DNA from: Serilophus lunatus
Taxonomy: Eukaryota; Chordata; Aves; Passeriformes; Eurylaimidae
Direction: 5' to 3'
Assembly (NCBI GenBank): GCA_013399895.1
Contig: VXBA01001192.1
Coordinates: forward strand, 755,277 to 819,276
DNA: 64,000 nt
Positions 9,700-23,200 of the stretch are shown piece by piece (the first letter of the stretch is position 1; every line of letters begins with the position of its first letter). Below the pieces are notes generated by a model that worked only from the letters and a program-made list of their open reading frames with translations, was not told the origin of the DNA and made no database searches. Made by a program: the position numbers and the translations under genes.

Positions 9700-12600
9700 A
9701 ACAATGTGCTATTTCAAAAACCAACCAAACAAACAGAAAAAATCATTTAATCTACTGACCACCTAGAGTAAAAATTAGGGAAGAGACCTGATCACCGTCT
9801 TTTCTCCCACATGCAAGATATAACCTCATCTTCACTTGTGCTGCTTCGAGTGGCGTGCCAAGCATCGACTTATATCAGACGGCAACTCAAAGCAATGAAC
9901 TGCTGGGAAATCTGTCCACAGTGTCCTGCATGAGGCTGTGGGAGCAGAGGAGGAATCCCTTGAAGTACCGCCATGCACAAGTTGCCACATTTGATGAGAA
10001 ACCAACAGCTGCTTACATTTTCCTCTGTAACTGTTTTGTGATTTATTTGATTTTTGGCTGGTTTTTTCATTTGCTTAGCTTTGGTTGGTTTGTTTTGTTT
10101 TTTCAACTTAAAAGATTTTTTTAAGTAAAAATGCATATAAAAAGTTGATCTTAAAAAATAATTTGATAAGGTAAGTTATTGATGTGACAAAAAATGCACT
10201 GCAAGCACACATGCTGTGAAAGTTGCAGGCCATCCACTGCAATTCGTAATTTGAGATAACAAGAAGCAAGAGAAACATGAGAAGGCACAATGAGCAGGGA
10301 ATAAATGACTTTGCGGCAAACCACTAAGAGCAGCTCTAATTCACAGCTCTAATGCTTTTTAAGCTACATCCAAGTTTGAGGTCCAGAAGAACGTGTTGGA
10401 ACATCCACCCTGCCTTTTCCAAACTTAACCTGTATTCTCCCCACAAAGTCAGTGCTCATGAAAGGTCCTGTGACACAAAACGAGCAGAAGAAATTTTACT
10501 CAAGTCACTTGCTGTTCAGCTGCTCCTAGGGACTCCATCATGTCCAAAACTGCTGAGAAGCAAAACAACTTAGCTGCACGTGTCAGCCTGACTCAGATGA
10601 AAGCTCCTGACTCCATCTAGAGGAACACAGCTTGCATTTAAGCAACCCACTCTACAATCAACGTCCTTTCTGTGGGAGGGTGGTAAGTACGGCCAGTAAC
10701 CTGAAAATTGCAGGAAAATATAAATTCGTTGTTCAGTAATGGTCAATAAGCAAAGAACAAATTCAGAATTATTAGGAACAAAGTAAAGAGTAGGTTATGG
10801 CCTCAAATGTGTTCAGCATCAGCATCTACAGCACTGTATAGATTGCTAATCTTTTCTGGAAAAACACAAGACAAATGCAGAAAGGGGCCAGATGATGGTG
10901 ACAAGATGAGCAACGGCTTTATCAACAGGAATGCTTCGAGAATGAGATTCACCAGCCTAGAAAAGGAATGTAACAACCCACACATGCAATATTCTGGGAG
11001 GCCTCTCAATTCTTATTTGCTATCCATGAGAATACAGATTAAAAAAAAAGAATACAGTTGTTTCAGACTTAGTAATTTTGAGAATAGAAACATCTTGACT
11101 TTTAGATGCAGGATGTGGAAATTTTGGATTCTAAGGCTCTTGGAAGATTTATGTGACACTCTTTGAGACTTACACTCGGTATTCTGGATCAGATCACTAG
11201 CAGTGTGAGTATACTGGTATTTTTAAACTGAAAAATGGAAGAGTCACACTATAAAACTAACTTTACATGTGTGCATGATGTGTTTAAACATCATGTTTAA
11301 GAATGCACATCTGCTTTGAATTTAAAGGAATTTCCTCTGTGGAAAAACAGAGTATGCATATATTTGCTTGTTGGTGTAATGGAGAGGAAATCAGAAGTGG
11401 TGTGTGACTGGGAGAAGTCACATTTATAACTGGTTCAGAGGGCCTGTTTTACAACCTTGTGCAAGTTATTGTAGTTTTACAGCCATTAGTGCAAATAGAA
11501 AAACAATATTTAGTTGTGTGAAGCCTTTTTCTCTTTCCAGGCCACAAGCCACATCTTATTCAAAGCTCTAAGTGTATGTAGAGCTCTAAGCTCCAAGTAC
11601 AAGGTCTATAAGGGAAACATGTTTAGTTTTCTTCTTTCCGGCTGCTCCAATTCATGGACATCAGTGACATCATGGAAGGTGTCAGCACTAATGAATATCC
11701 AAAATCGTTTCATGTCTGAATATGCCTGAACTCCGAGAAATTAAAGGGCTGAGCAAACTACAACCAAAAAACACCATCCTATCTCTTACTTCCTCATTCA
11801 GGGATTGAAATGATATTGGACTAATTTGGACAGGTAGGAACATGGCAATTCAACTCCCATTCTTCTGTCAGCTGTGAAAGAACTTATTGGACCCATCTTA
11901 AGATAGTTCAAAAAGTTGCTATCTAAGGAAAAAAAATTACATGAGTGTCAATGGCAACAGACATTGGTATGTGGAGCTTCATTAAACCTCCATGGAACAA
12001 AGACAAAATGACAATGGCACTTTATGTTCACCCACTTCTGCACATTTAATAAATCATCTCTGTAATATAATTCCAGTCCTTTAACCCTGATGACCAAACT
12101 TGATCGAGCCTCACAGGACATTTGATCCCATTTGTAGCTGTAGAACCTAGCTCATACCGCACTTTACTGAGAAAATGCTGATTTTTTTTTAAATTTTATT
12201 TTTTTGTGCTAAGCTATATGGTTGGTAAATGTTACCCACTGTACATGCACATTGATTTGAGTCGATAAATTTCTTCCTTCTGATCCTACAGCATTCATTA
12301 ACTCTGAAATACCCGCTTTTATAGTACTTCATATAAACGTCATTACTTAGAGAAGATGCTGGATCTTAAAACGTTCTAAAGTTTTCAAATAAACTACATA
12401 AAGATGAATGTAGTGCTTTCAGACTTACAGGAATCTGGCCTGGAATCTTGCATATTCATTTTATGTAGTTTGTTTCCAACATCAGACACTTTTAAGATTC
12501 TGTATGCTACAGGGGCAATACATGGTTGGTAGTTCATAAATGGGGAACTGTAGAGGTGGTCTGTAGGAGAGACTTTTCATGATTCCTATTTAAATCACCA

Positions 12601-12995
12601 CGAATCTTCACATTGACATTCTCAGGGTTAGATGGGATTTTAAACCAAATGGTCATATCTAAAAAAAGACTACTCAGCCTCTATGAGAGGAGCCCAAAGA
12701 CTAGTCTATCTTTTACTTCATGCTTCCAAAATATCTTGACTAAGATTTTGGGTTGTGACTGGAGGTCATGGGAGTCTTCCTCCAATGTGTTTCAAGAAAT
12801 ACATTGCAACTGTGAAACAATATGCACAGTAACTTTAGAGTGTGTAACTGCAGCCACACCTTGTCCCTCATAGATCTTTTTCTTTTTTTTAATGAAGCAT
12901 AATTATAGTGAGGACATATCCTATTCTCAAAACAGATATTCAAGGACTATAAATATTGGCAAAATGTACTTCAATATAATAGAGAACTGAAAAGA
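9700..12995. other. AT-rich DNA, no gene recognised
   Basis: No exon or known repeat is identified. The longest frame (10807-11166, 119 codons, plus) has a compositionally random product with no recognisable motif and is treated as chance. Confidence 0.5.
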
Positions 12996-12996
12996 N

Positions 12997-13027
<31 letters not shown>

Positions 13028-13063
13028 AGTAAAAAAAAAAGAAAAAGAAAAAGAAAAAAAAAA
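12997..13063 (+). repeat. Poly-A and GAAAA-type simple repeat
   Basis: A run of 29 A at 12997-13025 is followed by a purine-only GAAAA-like tract to about 13063. One ambiguous base (n) at 12996 sits at the left edge, so the length here is doubtful. No AATAAA or recognisable transcript lies upstream, so it does not look like the tail of a retrocopy. Confidence 0.9.
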
Positions 13064-16040
13064 CCTATGAAGTTCAGATTGTAACATAAAACATTAAACC
13101 CAAACTATTTATTGGACCCTCCTTATCTGCAACTAGCTTCTGCTGTACACAGAAAGGATCTTAAATTTCCTTTTGTACTTGTGGTATAAATGATCATGCA
13201 ATCTACTTCCATGCTGACTCTGAGGATCTTCTGAACAATGTAGACACTGAATAAGTCCCCAAAGCCCATGGGGAAAATTTTAAAGTAACCTTTAACAGTC
13301 GTCTGTCAAATTACAATCTCAGTATCATATTTACATCTATACCTCTTTTTGAATTCCAACTGAGATCAAGAGACACATTTGAAGGGTATTTTTAAGCCAC
13401 TTCCACAGTGAAACAAAATAAGGCATGAAAGATTTCAGGATATCTGTATAAGACAGGAGCTGATTAGAACACTAATGTATAAAAAGAAGCCCCACATCTG
13501 TAGAGCAGAGCAAGGAGAGGAGGGAATGACAAAATCTATAGTGCACCAGTATAGAAATATTTGTGTGAAGTAAAAAAATCCCGATTTTTTTAATGCATTA
13601 GACATTTTAAGAGGAAGTCAAAGAACCGTCTTATTTTGACTAATTGTTATTACTGCACTCCAGATGATATATAGTGTGGATGAATTGTAACACACATGCA
13701 TCCATATCCTTTGTATATTTGAAGCTGCACAGCTTCCACAAAAAATATTTGGAGACATGATGCTAATGTGAAAAAAGGAGTCTGTTCTCTTAAGGCTTTA
13801 TGGAAAGTTCAAGAAGCAGAAGATTAAGATGTCTACAAACCACTGCAAATCTAGGACTAATTTTGATGTAGTTGATAACAAGACAAGACACAATTAAGCT
13901 AGCTCTTCCTGATTCCCATACTTAATGATATTCCATAGCTATTTATAAATTTGCAGCAGTTATAATTAGTAATGCTATTAGTGATACCTCATCATTGCAT
14001 TAGCTATAGTGCTTTTACTCCACAGAAATTATGACATTAACTTTGGTAATAAATCTGTTTTTCTTGTCATCTTGTAAATTTAATAGGGAATGCTTCTCAC
14101 TAAGAAAAACAGAGTGATTAAAAAGGTGTCCTACTTAGGCACAGAGCTGGTAGTCAGTTGAGTTAAATATACAACTTCCTCAAAGGGCAGAAGCAGCAGA
14201 TCGCCTTGACAGATTCGAGCATTACTATATTCAAGTATCACAAAGTGCAGAGGGAGTGTGCATGCAGAGATTGGGAAGGATAGAACAGATGCTGTGCCCC
14301 TATACCCATCAACAGCAGTACCTAAGTAATTCCCAGTAGCTCCAGATCTCTTTAAAACCTCAACTAACCAAGCCAAGCCAGTGTTTTCTTTTCCTTGGCT
14401 TATTTTCATAACACTTTCCCTAACTCCTTAACAGAGATGTCTAGGCCTCATCTAAGGAAAGAATAATCCATTGACAAGAGATCTTTAATCTCAGAGCCTA
14501 TTTGAGCAACATGCTAAGAAGTAAAAAAGGGGAAAGGAACAGCTCATTCATCTTTACATATGCATCAATCTAGAGTCTTTAGCAGACTGCAGAGTGTAAC
14601 ATTGACCAAAGGGAAAAAAAAACAAAACAGAAAACATCAAGCTGTCTTAAATGACAGAACATGTATTCACATGCTTGTACTCATACCTACACACACACAC
14701 ACATATATGTGTATTCTCATAGAATCACAGTCCTATCAGATTTTTTCATCTAAAATTCATTCTTTTGCTGAAGGAGGCAATGTTTCCAAAGAATAAAAGA
14801 TGCAGAGGTATAGATATAGAAAAATCTCTTCATAAGACATTTATAAGGCTTATGACAGAAAGAGGCAGGCATCTCACTGTGTGTTGTGGCAATATGCCAC
14901 GCTGTATTATCATGCTACAAAAGGGAGTAGTAGAACAAGACCTGGTCTGACCTTTTAGAACTAGAACCTTCACATTCTGTGCCTCGCTGAAGTGAGCTGA
15001 GAAGGCTGGGGGCTATGACAGAGTTTTTATTTTTAGTCTCAGGTATCTTTACTTCCATTAGACCAATCCAACAAATGCAATGAGACTCTATGACATTGCC
15101 AGTCAGCATATTGTGTCAATCAAGGCAAGATTTGGCATTTGGCTCTGCATCTGCTATCAAAAAAGACTCAAAGATATCAGTTACAATGCAATCTGTGATT
15201 ACTTTGTCTTAATTGCACAGAAATGTGAAAAATTGCAATGAGAACCAACTAGAGATGTTTCTCCCCCCACAGAAGTGAATATTTTTAAATACTTTCTTCT
15301 AGACAACTACTAAAAACTGATACAACTGATGCCAGAAATTTATTCGCCGGAACTTCAGATCACAGCTCACAACACTTCTTTTGTGACCACCTATTTATTT
15401 TTTCTGGTGGGAGAAGAACCCTAAATGTGACAAATCCTTGAATCACCCAAAATTCTACAGTGATTTCATCTATTTTGACTCCTGCAGTATTAATTTTCAA
15501 GCTAGTAGTGTATATAGTGTTGCCAACAAGAAAAGAGATTCTGGAATGTGAGCTTAGCCCCATGTTTTCTTAATAGTCCATAAAGTATGGAAAAGTATGT
15601 ATTGTTTGGTTTTTTGCTGTAATGCTTTTGTCCTTGTAATAATGACTAGATTTTATTTTTCAGTTAAAGGAAGGAAGTGTATCTTAAGAAGAAACGCTTC
15701 AAAAAGTCTGCAGCTTACACCTAAAAATTAAAAAACCCACACTTTAGGTCAGACTTCCAAAGCTGCACTTAGGTATCTAAAAATCACTGAGCTGATTTAA
15801 GAGCACTTACAAAATAACCATTCAGATATTTAAACACATGACAATGCTAAAATATCCTGCTAAACTATTTTGATTATTTATCTCAGTTGTTTATTCTATG
15901 AATAAGCATATATAGCTTTAGCTGTGCCTGTGTATATGAATATATGTTATATAAATATATCCATTTTTTTTTCAGTTTTTAAACACCGTAATTCTAAAAA
16001 TGATTCCCAAATCTTCTTCACAGCAAGATAAAAACAGGTT
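13064..16040. other. AT-rich DNA with a short AC repeat, no gene
   Basis: Nothing coding is recognised. A short AC run followed by ATATATGTGT lies at 14689-14712. The stretch 13860-14100 is rich in TAAT/ATTA cores and free of recognisable repeats, so it is a candidate for conserved non-coding DNA; that is only a suspicion. Confidence 0.45.
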
Positions 16041-16205
16041 ATCACAAAGTCACAAAGTGGTTAAGGTTGGAACAGACTTCTGGAGGTCATCTGGTCCAAT
16101 CCCCCTGCTCAAGCAGGGCCACAGAAAGCCAGTTCCTCAGGACTGCGAACAGATGGCTTTGGATTCTGTTCAAGGATGGAGACCCCACAACCACTTGCTC
16201 TGAGA
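16041..16205 (-). mobile_element. CR1 LINE, 3' end fragment
   Basis: Minus-strand CR1 3' end. On the plus strand it reads as the complement of the tail: GTTAAGGTTGGAACAGACTT, CTGGAGGTCATCTGGTCCAA, CCCCCTGCTCAAGCAGGG, then CAAGGATGGAGACCCCACAA. This is the order seen in avian CR1. It ends abruptly near 16205 as a 5' truncation. Frames at 16087-16443 and 16000-16203 are shadows or chance. Confidence 0.92.
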
Positions 16206-19200
16206 ATTCTAGTTCTTTTTGTACTCCTAGGCATGAGAAGGTTAGCTTCCTCATAGCTCCTGCATAGAAAGCATCAAATTCTGGTATCAAATGACGACAT
16301 TCAAATGCTTTCACAGACCAGAGTACTATGGAGCTTGATGAAAGCAGCAGTTGCTTATCTGCGGGATACATAAATGTCAAGAAAAGACCTACAGATAAAG
16401 TGGTCATGGAGAGCATGGAGCAATTCCAAAAAGGACACACCAAAGTGGAAATCTTTCCTGCTCATTTTTGAGCTCTATAGTGAACCCATTTAGGGGCATT
16501 GTACAACGTGCCAGGAAGGACAACAAAATACAGCTGGTTGTGACATTTGTCCAAGATAACTGCAAATTACTGTCAGTCCAGGAAGAGAGAGATTTAGAGG
16601 GTAAAAGAGCAAGAAGTAAAATTTGGGAAGACAAAGATGAAGTCCTGGGATTTTTTTATCACTGCATCAGACCTTGACATAAGTTAGAAGCAGATGGTAG
16701 AGAAATTCCAAACACTTCCCTTCTCTGGTCCTTCCTCTCGGACCTCACAGCTTCAAGGTAGAAGCTGCTATGGTGGACATGCATTATCTGTGAAGAAGTA
16801 TGTGCTGCCTAGTTTGCCAAGTCACGTTCTCACTTTAAGATAAGATAAAGTTTCAAGCTTGCAACAATGTTGAGAAGTAGAAGGAACCCAGTTGCCAGTG
16901 CTCTTAGTCTTCTACCGTATCCTATATTTCAGAAATAGGCACATGAGTGATTTAAAAGGCAGATATATTCAGGTTTGCTTCCCTACCCTCTTAAGTTGGG
17001 AAACAGCATGATCTTGTACCCTGTTGAGTAGGCCACAGCATCTCATTAAATGAAAACTTTGCATATGCATTGATATAAAGTGGAGTCGGAGGGGAGAGGA
17101 ATGGAGAAAACTTAAAAAGGGAAAAAAGAAAAAATTAGTTTCTGTAACATCTCTAACGCTCCAGCTACTTCACAGCATTGGTTGAGCGAAACAGAGAACA
17201 GCAATTAAAAACAGAAGCAAATATAACAAGTCCCAGATGTGGAAATTATTAGACAAATACTTTTCCAGAATGTATAGGTCCTGTGCAATTTCGTATGCCA
17301 AGTTTACCCCTGTCGTGGAAAACAACTTCACTTTCTGAGACAATGGACACAACCAACAACCAGAGCCAGGCTACAGAGAAGTATAATGAGATGTTTTCAG
17401 CAAAGTCTTAAAGCCTGAAACTTCTTGTACAAATGAAGTATGTGAACAATATACATTTGTCTTAGCAAATCCTAGCCCTAAAACACAGTTACTATTCTTA
17501 CTGATGAAAGAAGTGAGTCAACAGACCCCTTCAGAGAAAGCTGTTTTGCAGATATAAGGATAATTCCACAGCAATAAGCACTGGCTTGTAAAACGGGGTT
17601 TGAACCCTGTCTTCCCTTCTTAATGAATAGACTCACAGTGGGCTGCACACAGCACAAGCAACTACCTGACCTGAACAGATTCAAGTTTCACGTTTACTTA
17701 GCTTTATTTGTTAACTGACTTTCTACTAATGAAGAAGCTTGTAAAACTTTTTGTGGCAACCAATCAACAAGGACTGTTATCTGGGTCTCATAATGTCAAT
17801 TAGATTTATTGTTGACAACTAGACATTCTACCAAATTAATATCTCTGTGCACAAAATAGCTGCAGCTATAATTTAATACATAAGTCATGTGTTGCATAAA
17901 CATTTCTTAAGGAAAAGGTCAGGCTATGCTCGGAAGGACAGTTTCTGCAACAACTTGCACATCTCATGAGAAAGCCATAACATTTTACAGCATGCCAAGT
18001 GCCAGATTCTGATTTCACCTGCTTTAATACCATGTCCCTTAATTTACACCGACATAAATCAGAGAGATCCAGGCTGGTTTTCAAGGAATTTTTAAGAAAT
18101 TTGCAGTTGAGACAGTCCTAACATAAATGTTCTTATATCTTGCACAAATCATCATAGGTCATCCATAAGAAAAACATGCTCCTTTGTCTGCAAAAGATTG
18201 GGCTGATATGGCAACCCAGGCTCAAGAAAAGCTCTAATGTCCGTGTTGCTTTGAGTGCTTAATATTACACTTATGCCATGTGACAGCCAACCAGAAAATC
18301 AGATGTGTATAATGAAGTAAAATCTCATTGTAACTCCATCGAAAGCCTGAACTCCAACATGAGATTCTGACTTTTGACTACTGATAGCTAATGCCACAAT
18401 TTCTAATAAAAACAAATTTTAATACTCTAAGAAGCTGTCATAAGAGAGGAAACAACATAGTCAGTAATTATGTGAGGCACATGCCAGCAAATATTTCATG
18501 TTTTATTAATTCTAGATATTTAACAATTGAACTAAGGACTTCAGTTTCTACACTTTCAGTGTGTTGTGCAAAGATTTTTACCTTTGAAAAGAAGATCTTA
18601 CTCTTGGAGAAAAGTTAAACAACAAACAACAAAGCAAGGGACCTAAATATTAAACAATGAACTACTGAACAATTCAGGTACAGACTGAATGCTGAAGAGT
18701 TCAGAGAATGCTCTGAAGCATTACTTGCTAGTTTTGGAGTAAATGTTTAACTAGTAAAGTAGGAATTGAAAATTTCTGATAAAGTTGATGATTGTATATG
18801 GCTGCTGTGATAGATTGCATTATTTTGCTGTGATCTTTTTCAATGTCCTTTCTTCCTTCTTTTTCAGAAGTATAATGTATTTGAAAATTCAAAAAGCTGC
18901 TTCAAAAGATTGTTCCTTCTTTATGGAGACACATCCCTTTGAAGTAGGAAGTGGGACAGAGTAAAATCCATCTCTGAATTTTAGTTCCATTTCACATGCA
19001 AATTTTAGGACAAACTCATGCATGAGGTCATTATTGATACTCTGTATTATAGTAATGTACAGAGCAATGCCATAATGCATGATAGCACTTATCTGCAATG
19101 TAAATGCTTCTATACACATAGCCTGAGTTGCCAGCATGCCTCCAAAGCCTGCAGTGAAGGCAGTCCTCCTGAATCAAGGAAGTGGAAGCAAGTGAATGCC

Positions 19201-19954
19201 ACTGCGCTCATGCTCTGATGTGAGAAAGCAAGACCTACTGTATAATTGCAAAGAGGCACACACAATAAAAATAAAATAAAATGTAGATTTCTCTTTATTT
19301 TCACTGTAGCCACAAAGAGCATACTTTAAACCTATCAATGTACAATGTTTTCTTTTAGTTCTTCAGTTGCAGTCATATCACGGATTCAAAAAGAAACACG
19401 CAAGAGCTGCTTTCAGACACAGTGGTGCACACATCTGAAATAACTACTTCCATGAAGAATGTTGGATGAAAATGAAATGTCGATGACCATAGAGTCCAGA
19501 GTAATTTGTTCCAATTCCCTTTCAACCTCAAGATTAATTTTATTTATTTTATTTACCCTGCCCACTTGTCCTGAAGAAGTTTATTGTTTTAAAATTAAAG
19601 TAGAACTCCACAGAAGCTTCTTTACAAATGTCTGAAATGGCATCACAGTTTACTTACACTTTTTCTATCTGTGAAGTAAAGCTTTAGCCCTTCATTTAAC
19701 CCTTCCTACAGACATTTTTCAAACCCATCTGAAAATTAGTCCCATTCAAATCTATCAGATCAAAATTTCAAAGCCCATCTGAGTTTAAAAAGATAACCTT
19801 CATAACAATATGAAGATATCCATATTGTCCGCATACATTTGAGAAGCCACAGGAGCATGCAGCATTTTGTTGTCCACTCTTTCTGGCTGCTGCTGGACAC
19901 TCTCACATGCAGTCATCAGTACTGAGTGGGAAGAGGTTCAAGATCATCATGATT
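16206..19954. other. AT-rich DNA, no gene recognised
   Basis: No exon, RNA gene or identifiable repeat is seen. GGTTTGAACC near 17598-17607 looks like a tRNA B box, but no A box or cloverleaf surrounds it. Short frames have random-looking products. Confidence 0.5.
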
Positions 19955-20240
19955 TCATAGAATCACAGAATATGCTGAGTTGGAAGAGACCTCTCAGGAT
20001 CATTGAGTTCAACTCCTGGCCCTGTGTAGGGTATCCCAAGAATCATACCTTGTGCCTGTGAGCATTGCCCAAACATTTATTGATTTCAGACAGAGTTGGT
20101 GCTATGACCACTTCTCCGGGGAGCATGTTCCAGCGCTCAATCACCTTCTGGAGGATATTCAACCTGAATATCCCCTGACACAGCTTCATGCCATTTACAT
20201 GATACTTCTCTTTTGTGGTAGTTGCCACTCTCATATCTGG
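19955..20240 (-). mobile_element. CR1 LINE, 3' end fragment
   Basis: Minus-strand CR1 3' end of a different subtype from the copy at 16041. The plus strand begins CATAGAATCACAGAATATGC, followed by GAGTTGGAAGAGACCTCTCA and a block matching the ORF2 C-terminus (ACCACTTCTCCGGGGAGCAT). It is truncated near 20240. Confidence 0.93.
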
Positions 20241-20243
20241 CAT
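20043..20243 (-). pseudogene. CR1 ORF2 C-terminal remnant
   Basis: The minus-strand frame preserves about 65 codons of the ORF2 C-terminus. Readable pieces include VNGMKLCQGIFRLNILQKV and ERWNMLPGEVVIAPTLSEIN, matching the family pattern of a basic stretch, a W-N-x-L-P motif and EVV. It lacks the catalytic domains and is only a 3' fossil. It is part of the CR1 insertion at 19955-20240. Confidence 0.85.
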
Positions 20244-23200
20244 GTACTAAAAACTACAGGGCAGCTGCTTGCAAGAGAGGTGAATTAATCATCCCTCACT
20301 GAGCTTTACTTAACATGTTGTGTTTGATTAAACACTAACATAGGAAATGCCTCTGGTAGATGGTATCGACAGAAAGTTAATAAAGTCATGCATGGCTGGT
20401 TTTTTACAGGTTTGAGAAGCAGAAAACGGGAAGTGAAATGGACAGAGATCCCTTTTACTCTTGAACCTTTGCGGAGTCCTTTTCACAATGAAAGAAGGGC
20501 GTCTGTATTGCATTATGTCTTACAAACAAAGTGTTATTATGTTTTGCATAAGCATCTGCAAACATAATTTCATGCTTTCTAACAAGACATGACAAAAATC
20601 ATAATTTCCGGATTCAGAGAAAATAATGGCATTAGATCAGAGGACCGTTAGCAGACATGAAACCGTAATGGTATGCACAGCTTTTCCCCTATAATACCAA
20701 ACAATGTGCAAGCGTAAACCTTTCCAATACTGCTGAAACAGTCCTTTTAGCTGTCCTTATCTGAAAGTCATCCAGATAGAAGTAGACAAAACTGAGGACA
20801 AAGAAAGGGATGAAATCCACCTCCAGAAGGTCAGTGGCTTTGTATTTCCATGAACAGTATGAGTAGTCGGAACTCTTGTTTCTGCTTCAGTGCCTTTTAC
20901 AGGTATTTTTACATTTTTACATTTACATATTTTTACAGCAATAGTATCACTTACAAAACAACCTTTTTTCAAAAGTTTGTGCCATCCCAGTAATACTTAC
21001 TGCATTGGGAGTCCTTGCAGCCTTAACAAGTAGTTTTGAGTCCTCTTAGTATCTCTGAGATATTCAACTTCAAAGTGCAAACCTAGCATCTAGCAAATTG
21101 AAACAACTTGGAACTATATAGATTCTAGTTTTCTCTATATGTACACTTCTCAAATCAATTAAGCAGAGAGATATTGGATCTATATTTAATCCTTTGATAG
21201 CAGAAACTGTATCATTCTTCTCTCAATTACTTAATCCTCCAAAATGAACTTTGTTATTAAAATCCTTTGGATTTTAAGGCAAGAAATTAGTTATTCACTC
21301 TGCACTGTGGTCATAGTTGCTTTACATCAGCAAGAAGGTCAGCATGGCCATATCCTCATTCACTGATCCTGCCAATGAGTTTGTGATTCAGCTCAACATC
21401 AACGTGCTTTGTAGAATAGTTCAGTGCTATCCTTCTGGCTAAAAAGAACTAGACAATGGGTTTGTGTTGGATGTGACACTTCTCACTTAGAAGAGGTCTG
21501 TACTTCCTCTTTAGGATAATAATTGTGCCTGTGCCACTAATCCAACCCTAGATCGATCATTCTGCTGGAATTTCTTCCAGAAAGGGCTCAAAAGGCTTCA
21601 CTTGTTAAAGTATTGACCTATGTCATTTCTAGGTCTGTTTACACCCAGGTTTAGCAGTGGCTATTTGAAAAGAAGAATCACAGCCACAAAAATCCAGGAT
21701 CTGGCTGATCTGCCTTTATTCTCTACAGTACTTACAGCACTTCTCTCTATTAATGAAGCCACTTCTACAATATCTCATAAACCTCAACTCTCTACCCATC
21801 ACAGTATATTTGCTATGCATCCTCTCTTCTCCGTGCGGCACAGAGTTGTAATGTTTTTAACAAACTGGCTTATAGCCCACCTGCGGATATTTGTTCTTTA
21901 ATAAATGCAAAATAAATCCCATCCCTAAAGCTAACAGTTTGCTAAAACAGTCAAGGCAGGACAAGACTATCAATGGTTCTAAAATAATGAAAAGAGGACA
22001 TAAGGTTGCTTGATATTTCATCCCTTGAAAAAATAAAACAACCAAAAATTGAGAGGGGAAAAAAAAGGAAAACCTGAGGTTTGAAAACTGGCTTCTGCCT
22101 TCTCTGATTTTTTTCCACTTGACAAGCTTGTCAAAATATGGTTTGAAATCAAGTCTCCTACAAGGCAAGTGAGTAACCACGCTAATCCCTGAGCTTCTGG
22201 CACTTCAGGGAGAGATCTTTCACAGTGTTTAGGCAGTTGCTGGTTCCCTCCTTCAGACATCCCAGAGGTGAAGGCCAGTTCCTATCTCATTTCACTCCAG
22301 ATTTATTCAAGTTCTCTTCCTCACATTATTTTATAAAAAAACTCCTTAAGTTCCAGCCTAACATATACTTTATAACCTTAAATAATATCCTGTAAAATCT
22401 CTGCTGACATTAAATTTACATAGTCTATTAAGAAGTTTTCATTATATTGTAATCTATTTTTACCAATAACATAGCATACATTTCTTGATTGCCTCAATAT
22501 ACCTTTGCACCTTTGTAATATTGTGGTATTTAAATGAAAATTTTGATAATATTCCTTTCAAGAAACAATGATACTTCTGTAGACCTCATTTCCACTTTAT
22601 CAGTGTGGGAAACTGGTCTTAAACCACCACTGTCTGTAATGAGTTACCTCAATTCAAATACTTCAGGGTATCTAGAATGAACGGTTATTGCAATTAAAAC
22701 GTATGTTGTTTAAATGCTTCAAAGGAGTCTGTTTAACATGGGCTGCCACAGAGTACTTGGCCGTTTCCAGAAAAACAATGGAGTATCTTTAAGCACATTT
22801 GCTGACAGCCCCAGTGAGCAGCACAGTATCTGTGGGTTAACAAGTCCCTAACTACCTTCAAGCAATATATATCAGCTGCCTCTGCTCCAGTCCTACAGGT
22901 GTACCTCCCACCAATTTTATTGTTATCTGGCACCCTGATTTGTTACTGTTGCAAGGTCTATCCAAAATTCTCCCCATTCCTGCAAGGCAGCAACAACCAA
23001 TACACGCTCTCTCTTCGATGCATTAAGGATTCACATTAGTAATTCATAAACCGTAGTCAGGGTGAGTGGGGAAACTTTTCTTTGAAAACTAACCTCAGAA
23101 CTTGTCTATGGTTTGAAGCACAGTGGCGCTCTGAGAAGGCAAGAAATTTGGAAAGCAAAGTTAATAGGAATCTTGATATGACCGTACATTTCATACACCA

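Noticed and set aside
10807..11166. 119-codon plus-strand open frame
   Set aside because: The product has no motif, an AT-driven composition and no gene context; chance is enough to explain it.
12997..13063. Poly-A tail of a retrotransposed transcript
   Set aside because: No upstream polyadenylation signal or recognisable transcript; the tract grades into a GAAAA simple repeat.
17595..17620. tRNA B-box-like GGTTTGAACC
   Set aside because: No A box at the right distance and no cloverleaf can be formed around it.
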